64,000 nucleotides of DNA from positions 1 through 64,000 of the forward strand of contig CAWKPB010000005.1 in NCBI GenBank assembly GCA_963851405.1. Direction: 5' to 3'. Below are positions 52,875 to 61,858 of the stretch, one piece after another (position 1 is the first letter of the stretch; the number at the start of each line of letters is the position of its first letter). The position numbers were made by a program, and so were the translations under genes. The stretch comes from JANPBY01 sp963851405 (GTDB taxonomy: Bacteria > Actinomycetota > Actinomycetes > DATJPE01). Below the pieces are notes generated by a model, which was not told the origin of the DNA, searched no databases, and saw nothing but the letters and a program-made list of their open reading frames with translations.

Positions 52875-53696
52875 ATGGCGAGAAGTGTCGAGGCCGGAGT
52901 CGTCGATGAGCGGACGGTCGACACCTTTCGGCGCGATGGAGCGGTCTTGGTCAAGGCTCTGTTCACCCCCGAGCAGGTCGCCACCGTCGAGCGCGGCATC
53001 GAGCGAAACCTGGCCGAGCCAGGGCCGATGTTCAAGGTAGCCAGCCCGGCCGGCGACCCGGGGCGCTTCGTCGAGGACTTCTGCAACTGGCAGCGCATCA
53101 CCGAGTTCGAGGAGATGGCCTTCCAGTCACGCGCCGCCGACGTGGCTGGCGTCCTGATGGGCTGCGATCAGGTCCGGCTCTACCACGATCACATGCTGGT
53201 CAAAGAACCGCGGACCCAGCAGCCAACCCCCTGGCATCAGGACCAGCCCTACTACAACATCGACGGCGCGGACACGGCTTCCATGTGGATGCCGGTCGAC
53301 CCAGTGGCCGCTGAATCGACCCTTGAGTTCCTCGTTGGCTCCCACCTGGGTGGCTGGCTGATGCCGCGCACGTTCATGGATTCGCAGGCCAAGTGGTTTC
53401 CCGAAGGGTCACTGGCGGAGTTGCCCGACATCGAGAGTCACCGCGCGGACTTCGACATCCGGGGCTGGGCCATGGAGCCGGGGGACGCCGTCTTCTTCCA
53501 CATGCTGACGCTGCACCATGCCTACGGCGTTCCCGGCGCGGGGCGGCGGCGCGCTTTCTCGTTGCGCTTCATCGGGGACGACGTCCGGCACGCGCCAAGG
53601 ACATGGGTGACCTCACCCAACTTCGAGGGTCTCGTCGATGACCTCCCTGCTGGGGCGCCGATGGACCACCCGCTGTTTCCGGTTCTGCGCGACTGA
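52875..53696 (+). CDS. Phytanoyl-CoA dioxygenase-family Fe(II)/2-oxoglutarate oxygenase
   Basis: A 273-residue PhyH-type enzyme. Iron ligands are visible as His121 and Asp123 in PWHQDQPYY and a distal His in TLHHAYG (214/215); a following Arg in RRRAFSLRF would bind 2-oxoglutarate. The N-terminal DGAVLVKALFTPEQV is also typical. Members hydroxylate lipids or small natural products; the substrate is unknown. AGAGGAGGG precedes the ATG. Confidence 0.85.
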   Translation: MARSVEAGVVDERTVDTFRRDGAVLVKALFTPEQVATVERGIERNLAEPGPMFKVASPAGDPGRFVEDFCNWQRITEFEEMAFQSRAADVAGVLMGCDQVRLYHDHMLVKEPRTQQPTPWHQDQPYYNIDGADTASMWMPVDPVAAESTLEFLVGSHLGGWLMPRTFMDSQAKWFPEGSLAELPDIESHRADFDIRGWAMEPGDAVFFHMLTLHHAYGVPGAGRRRAFSLRFIGDDVRHAPRTWVTSPNFEGLVDDLPAGAPMDHPLFPVLRD

Positions 53697-53704
53697 GCTC
53701 GCTG

Positions 53705-54298
53705 TCAGCTGGTCAGCTCGGTGCAGCTGGGGTTGGCCTCAAAGGCCTGGGTCAAGGTGCCCTCAGCGTCGGCGGCAGCCGTACTGATGGCCTGTGTCGT
53801 CTCACCGAGAGCGGTCAAGGATGTTGCGGCCGCGGAAGCAACCCCAGCCAACGCGCTGATGGTGTCACCGGCGGAGGCTGCGTTCTGCACATCCGTCACC
53901 GTCGACTCGAGAGCGGTCACGCTTGTCCCGAGTGCCTCTGCAGATGATTGAACCGCGGCGATTTCGGGGTCGTCCTCACTGCCGGGAGGCACCGACGCGA
54001 CAGTTGTGGCGAGCGTGGAGGCTGAGGACTTGATGTTGCTGACCTGAGCCTGGAGGGCGGAGGCGACGTCACTGCCACCGGCCGTAGCGGCCGAGGCCAG
54101 ACCCGTGATTGAGGTCTCCAGTCCATTGACCGCCCCGCACACATTGCCTGCCCACGTGACCTGATCCGCTGTCGGAGTGGTCCCCGCCGTCGACGGCGAA
54201 GCGTCGCTCGGTGCTCCCGTAGGGGCCACTCCCGACCCGCTCGATGAACACGCCGCTAGGAGGACGGCGGACGCGGCAATGAGCAGAGTCTTCTTCAT
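53705..54298 (-). CDS. Ala/Ser/Thr-rich lipoprotein
   Basis: A 197-residue lipoprotein with signal peptide and lipobox LLAAC (Cys17). The mature part is a Ser/Gly/Pro linker followed by a long Ala/Ser/Thr-rich helix with regular hydrophobic spacing, suggesting a helical bundle. Two Cys (VCGAV and SCTEL) may pair. No family is recognised. AAGGG stands before the ATG, and it converges on the PhyH gene with 8 bp between stops. Confidence 0.7.
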   Translation of the reverse strand: MKKTLLIAASAVLLAACSSSGSGVAPTGAPSDASPSTAGTTPTADQVTWAGNVCGAVNGLETSITGLASAATAGGSDVASALQAQVSNIKSSASTLATTVASVPPGSEDDPEIAAVQSSAEALGTSVTALESTVTDVQNAASAGDTISALAGVASAAATSLTALGETTQAISTAAADAEGTLTQAFEANPSCTELTS

Positions 54299-54484
54299 GG
54301 CGACCCTTCAAGTGGCTGGACGAGTCCTTCATATTGTGCACCAGCGCGTCCCCCGTCTTGACCACCGTGGGTTTCACCTGTCGGAAGAGCGTCCTGGGGG
54401 GCGATGCGGGAGATATCGTGTGCCGATGAAAACTCGGGCGGGGGGCCCCATGGGACGGGTGCGGGAAAGCACGGGCGTACCAGA

Positions 54485-57400
54485 GTGACGGTCGCCAGTT
54501 GCTCGCACTGTGCAGCTGAGGTTGCTGAGAACGCGAAGTTCTGTCACGAGTGCGGGACTCCGGTGGCTCCGCGTTCGTGCCCGTCGTGTGGGGCTGTGGC
54601 TGCTAAGGGCCGGTTCTGCGCGGAGTGCGGAGGGCCTTTGGATGTCCCGCCTGGCGTAGGCGGTCCTGTTGCGCTCAAGGCTGCGCCAGCGCCGGTTTCG
54701 GAGCGTCGGGTGACGTCGGTGTTGTTCGGGGATCTGGTGGGTTTCACGCCGTTGTCGGAGTCGCGGGACGCCGAGGAAGTCCGAGAGTTGCTGTCTCGGT
54801 ATTTCGAGGAGTGCCGGGTGGTGATCGGTCGGTACGGCGGGACGGTGGAGAAGTTCATTGGTGACGCGGTGATGGCCGTGTGGGGTGTGCCGGTCGCGCA
54901 TGAGGATGACGCTGAGCGGGCGGTGCGGGCGGGACTCGAGTTGGTTCAGGTCATCGCAGCTATGGGGGAGGACGTGGGGGCTCCGGGTCTGGCGATGCGC
55001 GTGGGTGTCGTGACCGGTGAGGTCGCGGTGACGGTGGGCGCGACGGCTGAGGGGATGGTCGCGGGTGACGCGGTGAACACCGCGGCTCGTGTGCAGAGCA
55101 CGGCGGAGCCGGGCCAGGTCTGGGTTGACGACACCACTCGATCGCTGACCGCGGCCGCGATCTCTTTCACCGACGCCGGCGAGCACGCCTTGAAGGGGAA
55201 GGCGTTGCCGGTTCGGTTGTGGCGCGCCCGCGACGTGGTCGCGGAAGTTGGTGGCGGTCAGCGGGTCGATGGGCTTGAGGCACCGCTGACTGGTCGTGGC
55301 CGTGAGCTGCGGTTGTTGAAGGAGTTGTTCCACGCGACGGAGGAGTCAGGTCGTCCGCGGTTGGTGGTGATTGACGGGGATGCGGGGATCGGGAAGTCCC
55401 GGTTGATGTGGGAGTTGGAGAAGTACATCGACGGGTTGAGTGCCACGATTCGTTGGCATCGAGGTCGGTGCCTGTCCTATGGCGATGGTGTGGCGTTCTG
55501 GGCGTTGGCTGAGGCGCTGCGGACCAGGCTGGGTCTGGCCGACGGTGACACCAGTTCGGTGGTCGGTGAACGCATAGACGAGGCACTGCTGGAGTTTGTT
55601 CCGAGTGCGGATGAGCGCGACTGGTTGCGCCCTCGCTTGGCGACGCTGCTGGGCGAGGCCACGTCCGCGGGGACGGCTCGTGAGGACCTGTTTGCGGCGT
55701 GGGCGACGTTCTTGGAGCGGTTGAGCGAGGGTGGCAATGCCGTTGTTTTGGTCATTGATGACGCTCAGCACGCTGATGACGGTTTGTTGGACTTCCTGGA
55801 TCACATGCTGGGGGCGGCGCGGGCTCCGATCTTCGTGGTCGCCCTGGCGCGGCCGGAGTTGTTGCTGCGTCGCCCGACGTTGGGTGGACGCCGCGCGACG
55901 GTGGTTCGGTTGGACGCCCTGGACGACCAGTCGATGGCGGAGCTCGTTGATGGGCTGGTCATAGGTCTGCCCGCCGACGCTCGGTCGGCACTGGTAGATC
56001 GCTCTGAGGGTGTCCCGCTATTCGCGGTGGAAACCGTGCGTGCACTGATTGACCGAGACGCGATCGTCCCCAAGGACGGCCGGTACGTCCCTGCTCCGGG
56101 TGCTGCCCTGGACCTGTCTGGGGTCGGTGCGCCAGCGTCGCTCCAGGCGTTGGTCGCGGCCAGACTTGACGCTCTCTCGCTGGAGGAGCGCCGCGTGGTC
56201 GCAGACGCGAGTGTCCTCGGGGAGTTTTTCAGCCGAGAGGGCCTGGTGGCCCTCGGCGGTGATCTCGAGCCTTTGGACGCGTCCCTCGCGTCGCTGCAGC
56301 GCAAGGAGATCATCGCCGTCCAGCAGGACCGGTTTTCCGCCGAACGCGGCAGCTACCGGTTCGTTCAATCCGTGGTCCGCCAAGTCGCGTATGGGACGTT
56401 GTCGAAGCGAGACCGCAAGACCAAGCATCAAGCCGCGGCCGAGTTCTTGGGCAGCGAGCCCGACCCGGGGGACGACCTGACCCTCGTCGTCGCCCAGCAC
56501 TTGCTCGATGCTGCGGACGCCGCGCCCGGCGGTGATCCGGATGTGCCCGAGTTGATCACCCGAGCCTGTGGCCGGTTGGAGCGAGCGGCAGTGCGCGCTC
56601 AAGGACTGGGGGCACCAGCAGAGGCGCTGCGGCTTTTCGAGACGGCCATCGAGCGGACAGCCGACCCGCGCACGCTCGGGCACCTCCACCTGCTGGCGGC
56701 ACACTCCGCACGGGACACGTCTGAACTTGACTCGGTGGTCGCGCACAGCCAGACGGCGAGCCGGATCTTCGATGACCTCGGGTTGGCGGCTGAGGCCGGC
56801 GAAGCGGTCGCCGCTGAGGCCGGGGCCTTGATGTCCCAACAGGACAACGCGGGGGCACTGGAGTTGGCTCAAGGCCGGCTGCGGCAGCTGGAAGGACGCA
56901 CCGATTCCGACCGGGCCATGCTGCAACTGTGTCGGGTCATCTGCGTGGGGCTCAGTGCGCTCGGTGATTGGGAGGGCATGACGCCGTTCGTGGACCGTCA
57001 GATCGTTCTTGCGGAGGCTCTGGACGACCACAAGACGCTGATCAGCGGCCACATCAATCTCGGGATTCGCTATCTCGCGTTGCGCGCCCCCCTGACCGCG
57101 CAGGCGATGTATGAGAGCGCTGCGCGCTTGGGTCGAGAGCTCGACGTCGCTTATGGCCTGTCGATGGCGCTGAACAACTTGGGCACGATGGCCGTCAGTC
57201 GCGATCTCGCCCAGGCGCTCGAATACGGGCAGCAGGGCATGGAAGCAGCGCGCCGATCCGGGGCGGTCGGGCAACTCGACTTCACTCGTTTCAACTACTT
57301 GCTCGCCCTGTGGGTCGCCGGTCGCCTCAGTGAAGCCGCGGATCTGCTCGAAAGTCTCGAGGAGACGGCGGCGGACCCCGCGATTGTGGTCAGCCTGCCG

Positions 57401-58021
57401 GCGGTCGGGGCTTGGCTTGCAGACGCGCGCGGGCTCCCGGTGCCAGACCTTGAATCCTTCGTCGAGAGCGACAACCAGTCCGACCGGGCCTGGCAATCGT
57501 CCTACCAAATCGCCCAGGCCGCCGCGGCCGGTGAGACCGAGCGCGCCGCCCGCTTGGCCGAGGATGCGCTTGGCCCGCTGGTCGTGGCGTCCGGCCTGGA
57601 CGACGATTTCCTTGTGTTGTGGTCTCCGATCGTTGAGGCGGCGCTGGCTTCGGGGGATACCGAACGCGTGAATCGCATGCTGGCTCCTGTTGACGAGGCG
57701 GCCGCCACGGTCGTGTCGCCCGCGGTGAGCGCCCAGCACCAGCGGCTGCATGGGCTGCTGCGAGCCCTTCGAGGAGATGAGTCAGATCTGGTCGAGGCTG
57801 ACCTTCGCGCCGGTGTCGCGGCTCTCACGGACTTCGGGGCGGTTGGCTGGGCGGCCCGAGCCAGCCAAGACCTGGCCCGCTGGCTCACCGACCAAGACCG
57901 AAAGGAAGAGGCCCAGGAGTTCATCGATCACGCGCGGGCGACCTACCGCGAGATCGGGGCCCATGGCTGGCTCGAACGCCTAGACGCCGAGTTCCCGGCC
58001 CACCTCGTGCGACAGAGCTGA
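54485..58021 (+). CDS. Double zinc-ribbon / class III cyclase / AAA ATPase / TPR protein
   Basis: A 1178-residue homologue of the protein at 5942-9463. It has two N-terminal zinc ribbons (Cys6/9/20/23 and Cys32/35/45/48), a cyclase domain with metal Asp83 and Asp127, Lys123 (EKFIGD), and Asn198/Arg202 in GDAVNTAARV; Met191 stands at the purine-Asp position. The ATPase has GDAGIGKS (Lys304) and VLVIDDAQHAD. A TPR-like region ends with the RATYREIGAHGWLERLDAEF block. The frame is open from ATG 54404, but GTG 54485 places the zinc ribbon at the N-terminus as in the other copy. A sequence matching its C-terminus recurs 1.2 kb downstream. Confidence 0.88.
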   Translation: MTVASCSHCAAEVAENAKFCHECGTPVAPRSCPSCGAVAAKGRFCAECGGPLDVPPGVGGPVALKAAPAPVSERRVTSVLFGDLVGFTPLSESRDAEEVRELLSRYFEECRVVIGRYGGTVEKFIGDAVMAVWGVPVAHEDDAERAVRAGLELVQVIAAMGEDVGAPGLAMRVGVVTGEVAVTVGATAEGMVAGDAVNTAARVQSTAEPGQVWVDDTTRSLTAAAISFTDAGEHALKGKALPVRLWRARDVVAEVGGGQRVDGLEAPLTGRGRELRLLKELFHATEESGRPRLVVIDGDAGIGKSRLMWELEKYIDGLSATIRWHRGRCLSYGDGVAFWALAEALRTRLGLADGDTSSVVGERIDEALLEFVPSADERDWLRPRLATLLGEATSAGTAREDLFAAWATFLERLSEGGNAVVLVIDDAQHADDGLLDFLDHMLGAARAPIFVVALARPELLLRRPTLGGRRATVVRLDALDDQSMAELVDGLVIGLPADARSALVDRSEGVPLFAVETVRALIDRDAIVPKDGRYVPAPGAALDLSGVGAPASLQALVAARLDALSLEERRVVADASVLGEFFSREGLVALGGDLEPLDASLASLQRKEIIAVQQDRFSAERGSYRFVQSVVRQVAYGTLSKRDRKTKHQAAAEFLGSEPDPGDDLTLVVAQHLLDAADAAPGGDPDVPELITRACGRLERAAVRAQGLGAPAEALRLFETAIERTADPRTLGHLHLLAAHSARDTSELDSVVAHSQTASRIFDDLGLAAEAGEAVAAEAGALMSQQDNAGALELAQGRLRQLEGRTDSDRAMLQLCRVICVGLSALGDWEGMTPFVDRQIVLAEALDDHKTLISGHINLGIRYLALRAPLTAQAMYESAARLGRELDVAYGLSMALNNLGTMAVSRDLAQALEYGQQGMEAARRSGAVGQLDFTRFNYLLALWVAGRLSEAADLLESLEETAADPAIVVSLPAVGAWLADARGLPVPDLESFVESDNQSDRAWQSSYQIAQAAAAGETERAARLAEDALGPLVVASGLDDDFLVLWSPIVEAALASGDTERVNRMLAPVDEAAATVVSPAVSAQHQRLHGLLRALRGDESDLVEADLRAGVAALTDFGAVGWAARASQDLARWLTDQDRKEEAQEFIDHARATYREIGAHGWLERLDAEFPAHLVRQS

Positions 58022-58172
58022 GGAGGAATGAGGATCCTGCTCGGATTGTTCGGCCGAAGTTCCTGAGCGCGAAAAGTTCTGCCCTGGGTTGGGGTGGGTC
58101 CAGCAGCAACGGACCGATACAAACCAACCATCGCTACCAGGGCTCCTCGACGAGTGGCCCCTGACGGCGCAG

Positions 58173-58892
58173 CTAGCTGTGATCAATCCTCACGTAGTCG
58201 ATGTCGCCCGAGAAGTAGTCACAGGTCACCCTGACCTGGTCGCATTCAAGTTTGCCGCCGATGGTCACGGCCTTCTTGTTGTCGATGGTTCCGGTCGTTC
58301 CGTTCTTCTTGTTTCGGTAGACCCCGTCCACGTACATCGTGACCCTGCTCGAGGTTTTGACGCAGGTGAGAACGTGCCACGCGTTGTCGTTGATAGGAGT
58401 CTTGGCACCTGTCGCCACTCGGCCCTGCGGGCCCTTGAACAAACAGGACGGGATCCCCTTGGGAGCTTGGATCTTCCACTGGCCTCCGTAGGTACGAGCC
58501 TGTCCCTTCTGGATGATGTTGCCGAAGTTCTCCTTGGTCCGGTAGCGGATCTCTAGCACGAACGTTCCGTCGCCCGGGTCGAGAAGTGCGTTATCGGGCA
58601 CCTGGATGATCCGCTCGGGCGAGGCCGGGTAGGCCTCCGGTGGGCGTCGCACCCAGTGGTAACCGCTCGCTCCGTCGTATGAGTAGCCAGCATCCACCCC
58701 GGCTGGGTCGACGGCGCCGTTCAAGCCAGTCGGTCCGGAGTCGGTCATGACCGTGGCGCCGAGGGCCTCGTTCATCTCCCACAGCACTGTGTCCGGCCCC
58801 AGCGGATCTAGGGGACTGCTTGCGCTGACCGACGGTGCGTTGAGCATCAGCGCAGTCAACGGCACAACCGCTAGGACGAAGGAGCGACGCAT
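58173..58892 (-). CDS. Secreted LamG/concanavalin-like domain protein
   Basis: A 239-residue secreted protein. A signal peptide (MRRSFVLAVVPLTALML, cleavage near ASA at ~26) precedes one LamG-like beta-sandwich with FVLEIRYRTKENFGNIIQKG, AWHVLTCVKTSSRVTMYVDG and IGGKLECDQVRVTCDYFSGDIDYVRID. Such domains bind carbohydrates or proteins. Cys pairs probably form disulfides. The frame continues to 59399 upstream, but ATG 58892 gives the signal peptide. Confidence 0.8.
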   Translation of the reverse strand: MRRSFVLAVVPLTALMLNAPSVSASSPLDPLGPDTVLWEMNEALGATVMTDSGPTGLNGAVDPAGVDAGYSYDGASGYHWVRRPPEAYPASPERIIQVPDNALLDPGDGTFVLEIRYRTKENFGNIIQKGQARTYGGQWKIQAPKGIPSCLFKGPQGRVATGAKTPINDNAWHVLTCVKTSSRVTMYVDGVYRNKKNGTTGTIDNKKAVTIGGKLECDQVRVTCDYFSGDIDYVRIDHS

Positions 58893-59052
58893 TTGGGCCT
58901 CTTTAGGGACTGCAGCGAAGGGGCGGAAGCACGATGGAGGGACTTCCCGCACCGTATGCCTTTCAGGGTGCCTTGGGAATCGTCCGGCCTCGTTTCGCAC
59001 GTCACTATTCGGTTTCGGATGCGACCGAGCGTGACTCGCCTGGTCGGTGGGG

Positions 59053-59095
59053 GTGGCCAGGGACGGGGCGAACCGTCGACTCTGATTTTCAGTCA
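59053..59095 (-). repeat. Degenerate copy of the 3' half of tRNA-Phe
   Basis: GTGGCCAGGGACGGGG then CGAACCGTCGAC and GATTTTCAGTC matches the T-arm, acceptor and anticodon-loop part of the intact tRNA-Phe at 61859-61932, same strand, with small deletions. The D-arm half is absent. This is the pattern left by tRNA-targeted integration (att-like duplication). Confidence 0.65.
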
Positions 59096-59219
59096 CATCT
59101 GGGGTGTTCGGGGGCTGACTCCGAGTGCCATCAGATGCCATGGTGTGCTCGTTACGTGTCGGCGAGTGCCATCCAGGGCCGAGGCGTCTGTGACACTCAC
59201 TGTGACGCTGATCGGCGCT

Positions 59220-59405
59220 CGCGTCGTCGGTCGGGCGGCCCGCGCCCGTCAAGACCTCGCACGCTGGCGTGTTGAGCAAGGGCGCGCAGCCGAGGCTCAG
59301 GACTACGTCGAACACGCGCGTGCGACCTACGTGGAGATCGGTGCTCACGGCTGGCTCGAACGCCTCGACGCCGAGTTCTCCAGCGCCGTCGCCGACCAAC
59401 GCTGA
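59220..59405 (+). pseudogene. C-terminal remnant of a cyclase/TPR protein
   Basis: About 60 codons ending ARATYVEIGAHGWLERLDAEF are clearly homologous, at protein and DNA level, to the C-terminus of the protein at 54485-58021. Nothing of the cyclase or ATPase is left upstream; the frame's earlier part is unrelated. It is a duplicated or recombined fragment. Confidence 0.7.
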
Positions 59406-59452
59406 GCGGCGCCTGACGAGGGTCGCGGAGCTGGATTTGAGGGTCTGGCGCG

Positions 59453-59700
59453 ATGAGCGTGGCCGGTGGCAAGGGTCGTTTGGGACGGCCGGTCGTCGAG
59501 GAACTAACCGGGCGGGGCGACGGCCGAAGTCCTGGTTCGTTCACGCGGGTCGACCTGACCACCGGTTCAGGTCTGGATGAGCTGCTGGCTAACTGCGACG
59601 CCGTGATTGACGCCAGGAGTATCGCCACCACACGTCGCTCCCGCGCAGTGGAGTTCTTCACCGCCGTGAGCCAGCAGTTCCTTGGCGGGGCTCAGCGCGC
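59453..59700 (+). pseudogene. Fragment of an NAD(P)-binding SDR/NmrA-like protein
   Basis: The frame starts SVAGGKGRLGRPVVEELTGRGD, a Rossmann loop with the first Gly pattern slightly altered, then jumps to FTRVDLTTGSGLDELLANCD and AVEFFTAVSQQFL as in atypical SDR proteins. The section between is missing and the C-terminal two-thirds is absent. It is likely non-functional. Confidence 0.5.
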
Positions 59701-59744
59701 CAACCCCCATGCCCGGTCGAATGCGCGATGCGCAAGGCGTCTTG

Positions 59745-61601
59745 TCACATCTGACTGAGCCGGGCGGCGCGGGCCGAAACGATCTGCTCGCGGAAGGCCG
59801 GCTCGACAGCCATCAAGGCTGCAAGAGCCTCAGCGGGCACGAGCAGGACCTCCGCGTCGGAATCCGCGTGCACGTCGGCGGTGCGGAGGTAGCCGTACCC
59901 GCTGCCCCAGTCAGAGGCGGCGATCTCGCCGAAGAAGTCGCCGGGCCCCAGCGAGTGGATGTGCTCGCCGTCCACTCTGACTGACAGTGCACCGCCGAGC
60001 ACGACGTAGAAGTCGCGGTCGGCAGCCCACCGAGCCAGCACGGTCGCGCCAGCCGGGAAGGTGCGGGGAAAGGAGGTGTCGACGAGAAGCTGTAGTCCGT
60101 CTGGACTGAGCAGGGACATCAGCGCCCGGTTGTTCCGCTGGGCGACGATCTCGTCGCCGCCCAGGAGGGACGAGGGAATGGGCGTGCGCGCGAAGAAGTC
60201 CAGGGTCCACCGGACGTCGCTCTCCCGGGTTAGGTGGTTGAGCACGCACATCCGAACGGCGAACCGGCCGTGCAGTCGCGTGGTAGAGACCATGGCATGG
60301 CCCGTCGACTCAAGCTCGGTGGCGAGCCACGCGTTGACGCGCCCGGTCTGCGCCTCGGTGCTGCCCTCGATGCGCCTCCGGAAGCAGACGATGCCGAGGC
60401 TGGCCGGGTTCATCAGCTCGAGGTCGTGGTCCGCTTCGACGATCTGCTGAGCCAGCTCGGCGAGATCGAGGTTGCGATCGATGACCTCGCGGAACGCCCC
60501 CACCCCGAACGCCGTGACGGAGGCCCAGACCTTGACTGCGCGGGCGTTGCGCGTCAGCTGGAGTCCACGGTCGCTGAAATTGACCCCGTCTCCATGGGCG
60601 TCGGTGTCGGCCAAATAGTCGGGCAGCACGGCGAAGGCGCGTTCCAGGGCTCCGTGCTCCCGGACGAGTAGCGCGCCGCACTCCATCGGCTGGAACAACC
60701 ACTTGTGCGGATCCAGGGTCACCGAGTCGGCTCGTTCGATGCCTTCGAGATCGGCCGTACCGCGCTCGGACAATCCGGCGAAGCCGCCGTAAGCCGCATC
60801 GACGTGCAGCCACACGTCGAGGTCGGCACACAGGTCTGCGATGGCTGGCAGCGGATCGACGATCCCCGTGTTGGTCGACCCGGCGGCAGCCGAGACGGCC
60901 AGCGGTCGACGTCCGGCGGACAGGTCGAACTCCATCACTGCTCGCAACGCATCGGCCCGCATCCGATAGCGGTCGTCGGAAGGGATGATCCGCACCTGAT
61001 CGGGCCGGAACCCGAGCACCCGGGCGGCCCGACCCACCGATGAGTGCGCCTGGTCACCGCAGTAGATCACCGCGTGCTGGTCCATAGCCCCCAGCCGCAG
61101 CTCGCGGGCCGCTGCCAGAGCGGTGAGGTTGGCTGCCGAACCGCCGGAGACTAGGACGCCGTCAGCGCCCTCCGGCAGGCCCAGCCACTGCCGAAACCAG
61201 TCAAGGACGGTGAGCTCTAGTTGGCTCGGGCCGGCTGCCTCCATCCAGGAGCCGCAGTAGACGTTGGACACGCTGGCCATGAATTCGGCCAGCGCCGACG
61301 GCCAGGTCGTGGAACCCGGGATGTAGGCGAAGTAGCCCGGGTGGCCGACTTTGCTCGCGAAGGGGAACACGTCGTCGGTCAAGCGTTGGATGACCGCGCC
61401 AATGCCAACCCCTTGCTCAGGGCTGGCTGTGTGTAGGAGTGCGACCATCGCCGCCTGGTCGGCGCGGCGGATGATGGGGTCGGGCTGATGGATCAGTTCG
61501 ATCATCGCGTCGACGGCTGCGTAACCCGTACGCCTCATGTCATCCGGCGACATGACCAGAGGGTCGGATGCGGGTGCCGCGCGCCCGGGTTCGTGGTCCA
61601 T
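59745..61601 (-). CDS. Group II PLP decarboxylase fused to a cNMP-binding domain
   Basis: A 618-residue fusion. Residues ~15-480 are a pyridoxal-phosphate aromatic-L-amino-acid/glutamate-type decarboxylase: HPGYFAYIPGS, GVLVSGGSAANLTAL, His185 (QAHSS), Asp268 (HVDAAYGG) and the Schiff-base Lys300 in TLDPHKWLF. Residues ~495-605 form a cyclic-nucleotide-binding domain with GDFFGEI (Glu559) and LRTADV (Arg573) of the phosphate cassette, with a few extra residues between them. This suggests amine synthesis controlled by a cyclic nucleotide. The substrate amino acid is unknown. ATG 61601 is used; it lies 258 nt from the tRNA cluster. Confidence 0.9.
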   Translation of the reverse strand: MDHEPGRAAPASDPLVMSPDDMRRTGYAAVDAMIELIHQPDPIIRRADQAAMVALLHTASPEQGVGIGAVIQRLTDDVFPFASKVGHPGYFAYIPGSTTWPSALAEFMASVSNVYCGSWMEAAGPSQLELTVLDWFRQWLGLPEGADGVLVSGGSAANLTALAAARELRLGAMDQHAVIYCGDQAHSSVGRAARVLGFRPDQVRIIPSDDRYRMRADALRAVMEFDLSAGRRPLAVSAAAGSTNTGIVDPLPAIADLCADLDVWLHVDAAYGGFAGLSERGTADLEGIERADSVTLDPHKWLFQPMECGALLVREHGALERAFAVLPDYLADTDAHGDGVNFSDRGLQLTRNARAVKVWASVTAFGVGAFREVIDRNLDLAELAQQIVEADHDLELMNPASLGIVCFRRRIEGSTEAQTGRVNAWLATELESTGHAMVSTTRLHGRFAVRMCVLNHLTRESDVRWTLDFFARTPIPSSLLGGDEIVAQRNNRALMSLLSPDGLQLLVDTSFPRTFPAGATVLARWAADRDFYVVLGGALSVRVDGEHIHSLGPGDFFGEIAASDWGSGYGYLRTADVHADSDAEVLLVPAEALAALMAVEPAFREQIVSARAARLSQM

Positions 61602-61858
61602 GCCCCGCCTCTCGTCCTAGGAGGGAAGGTAGCGAACCTCCGGCTCGTGGTCTTCCATCTGAGATGCCAGGGCCGTGGACCGCAACCGGTCCATTCCGGG
61701 GTCGGCTAGTCCTCTTCGCTGTGCGGATGACGCTGCCTTGCGAGGCCAAGGGTCGCGCGGCGCAGCAGATCTGGACCGACGCGGCCAGCGTGCGTGACGG
61801 CGCCCCGGTGATCACCCGACCGATCAGTCGCCTGGGGCTCGGGCCCGCGGATCTCAGG

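Larger units (their letters stand above)
58893..59744. other. Remnant zone without an intact gene
   Basis: About 850 nt between the LamG gene and the decarboxylase. It holds a degenerate tRNA-Phe 3' half, a cyclase C-terminal remnant and a broken SDR-like fragment, each listed separately. Between them I see nothing coding. The mix suggests past integration and decay. Confidence 0.6.

Noticed and set aside
56018..57751. 577-codon minus-strand frame
   Set aside because: Antisense to the ATPase/TPR part of the 54485 cyclase; no recognisable domain and no Shine-Dalgarno context.
58893..59219. 5' part of the frame leading into the cyclase remnant
   Set aside because: Only the last ~60 codons match the paralogue; the earlier part is read through the tRNA-like fragment and is not protein-like.
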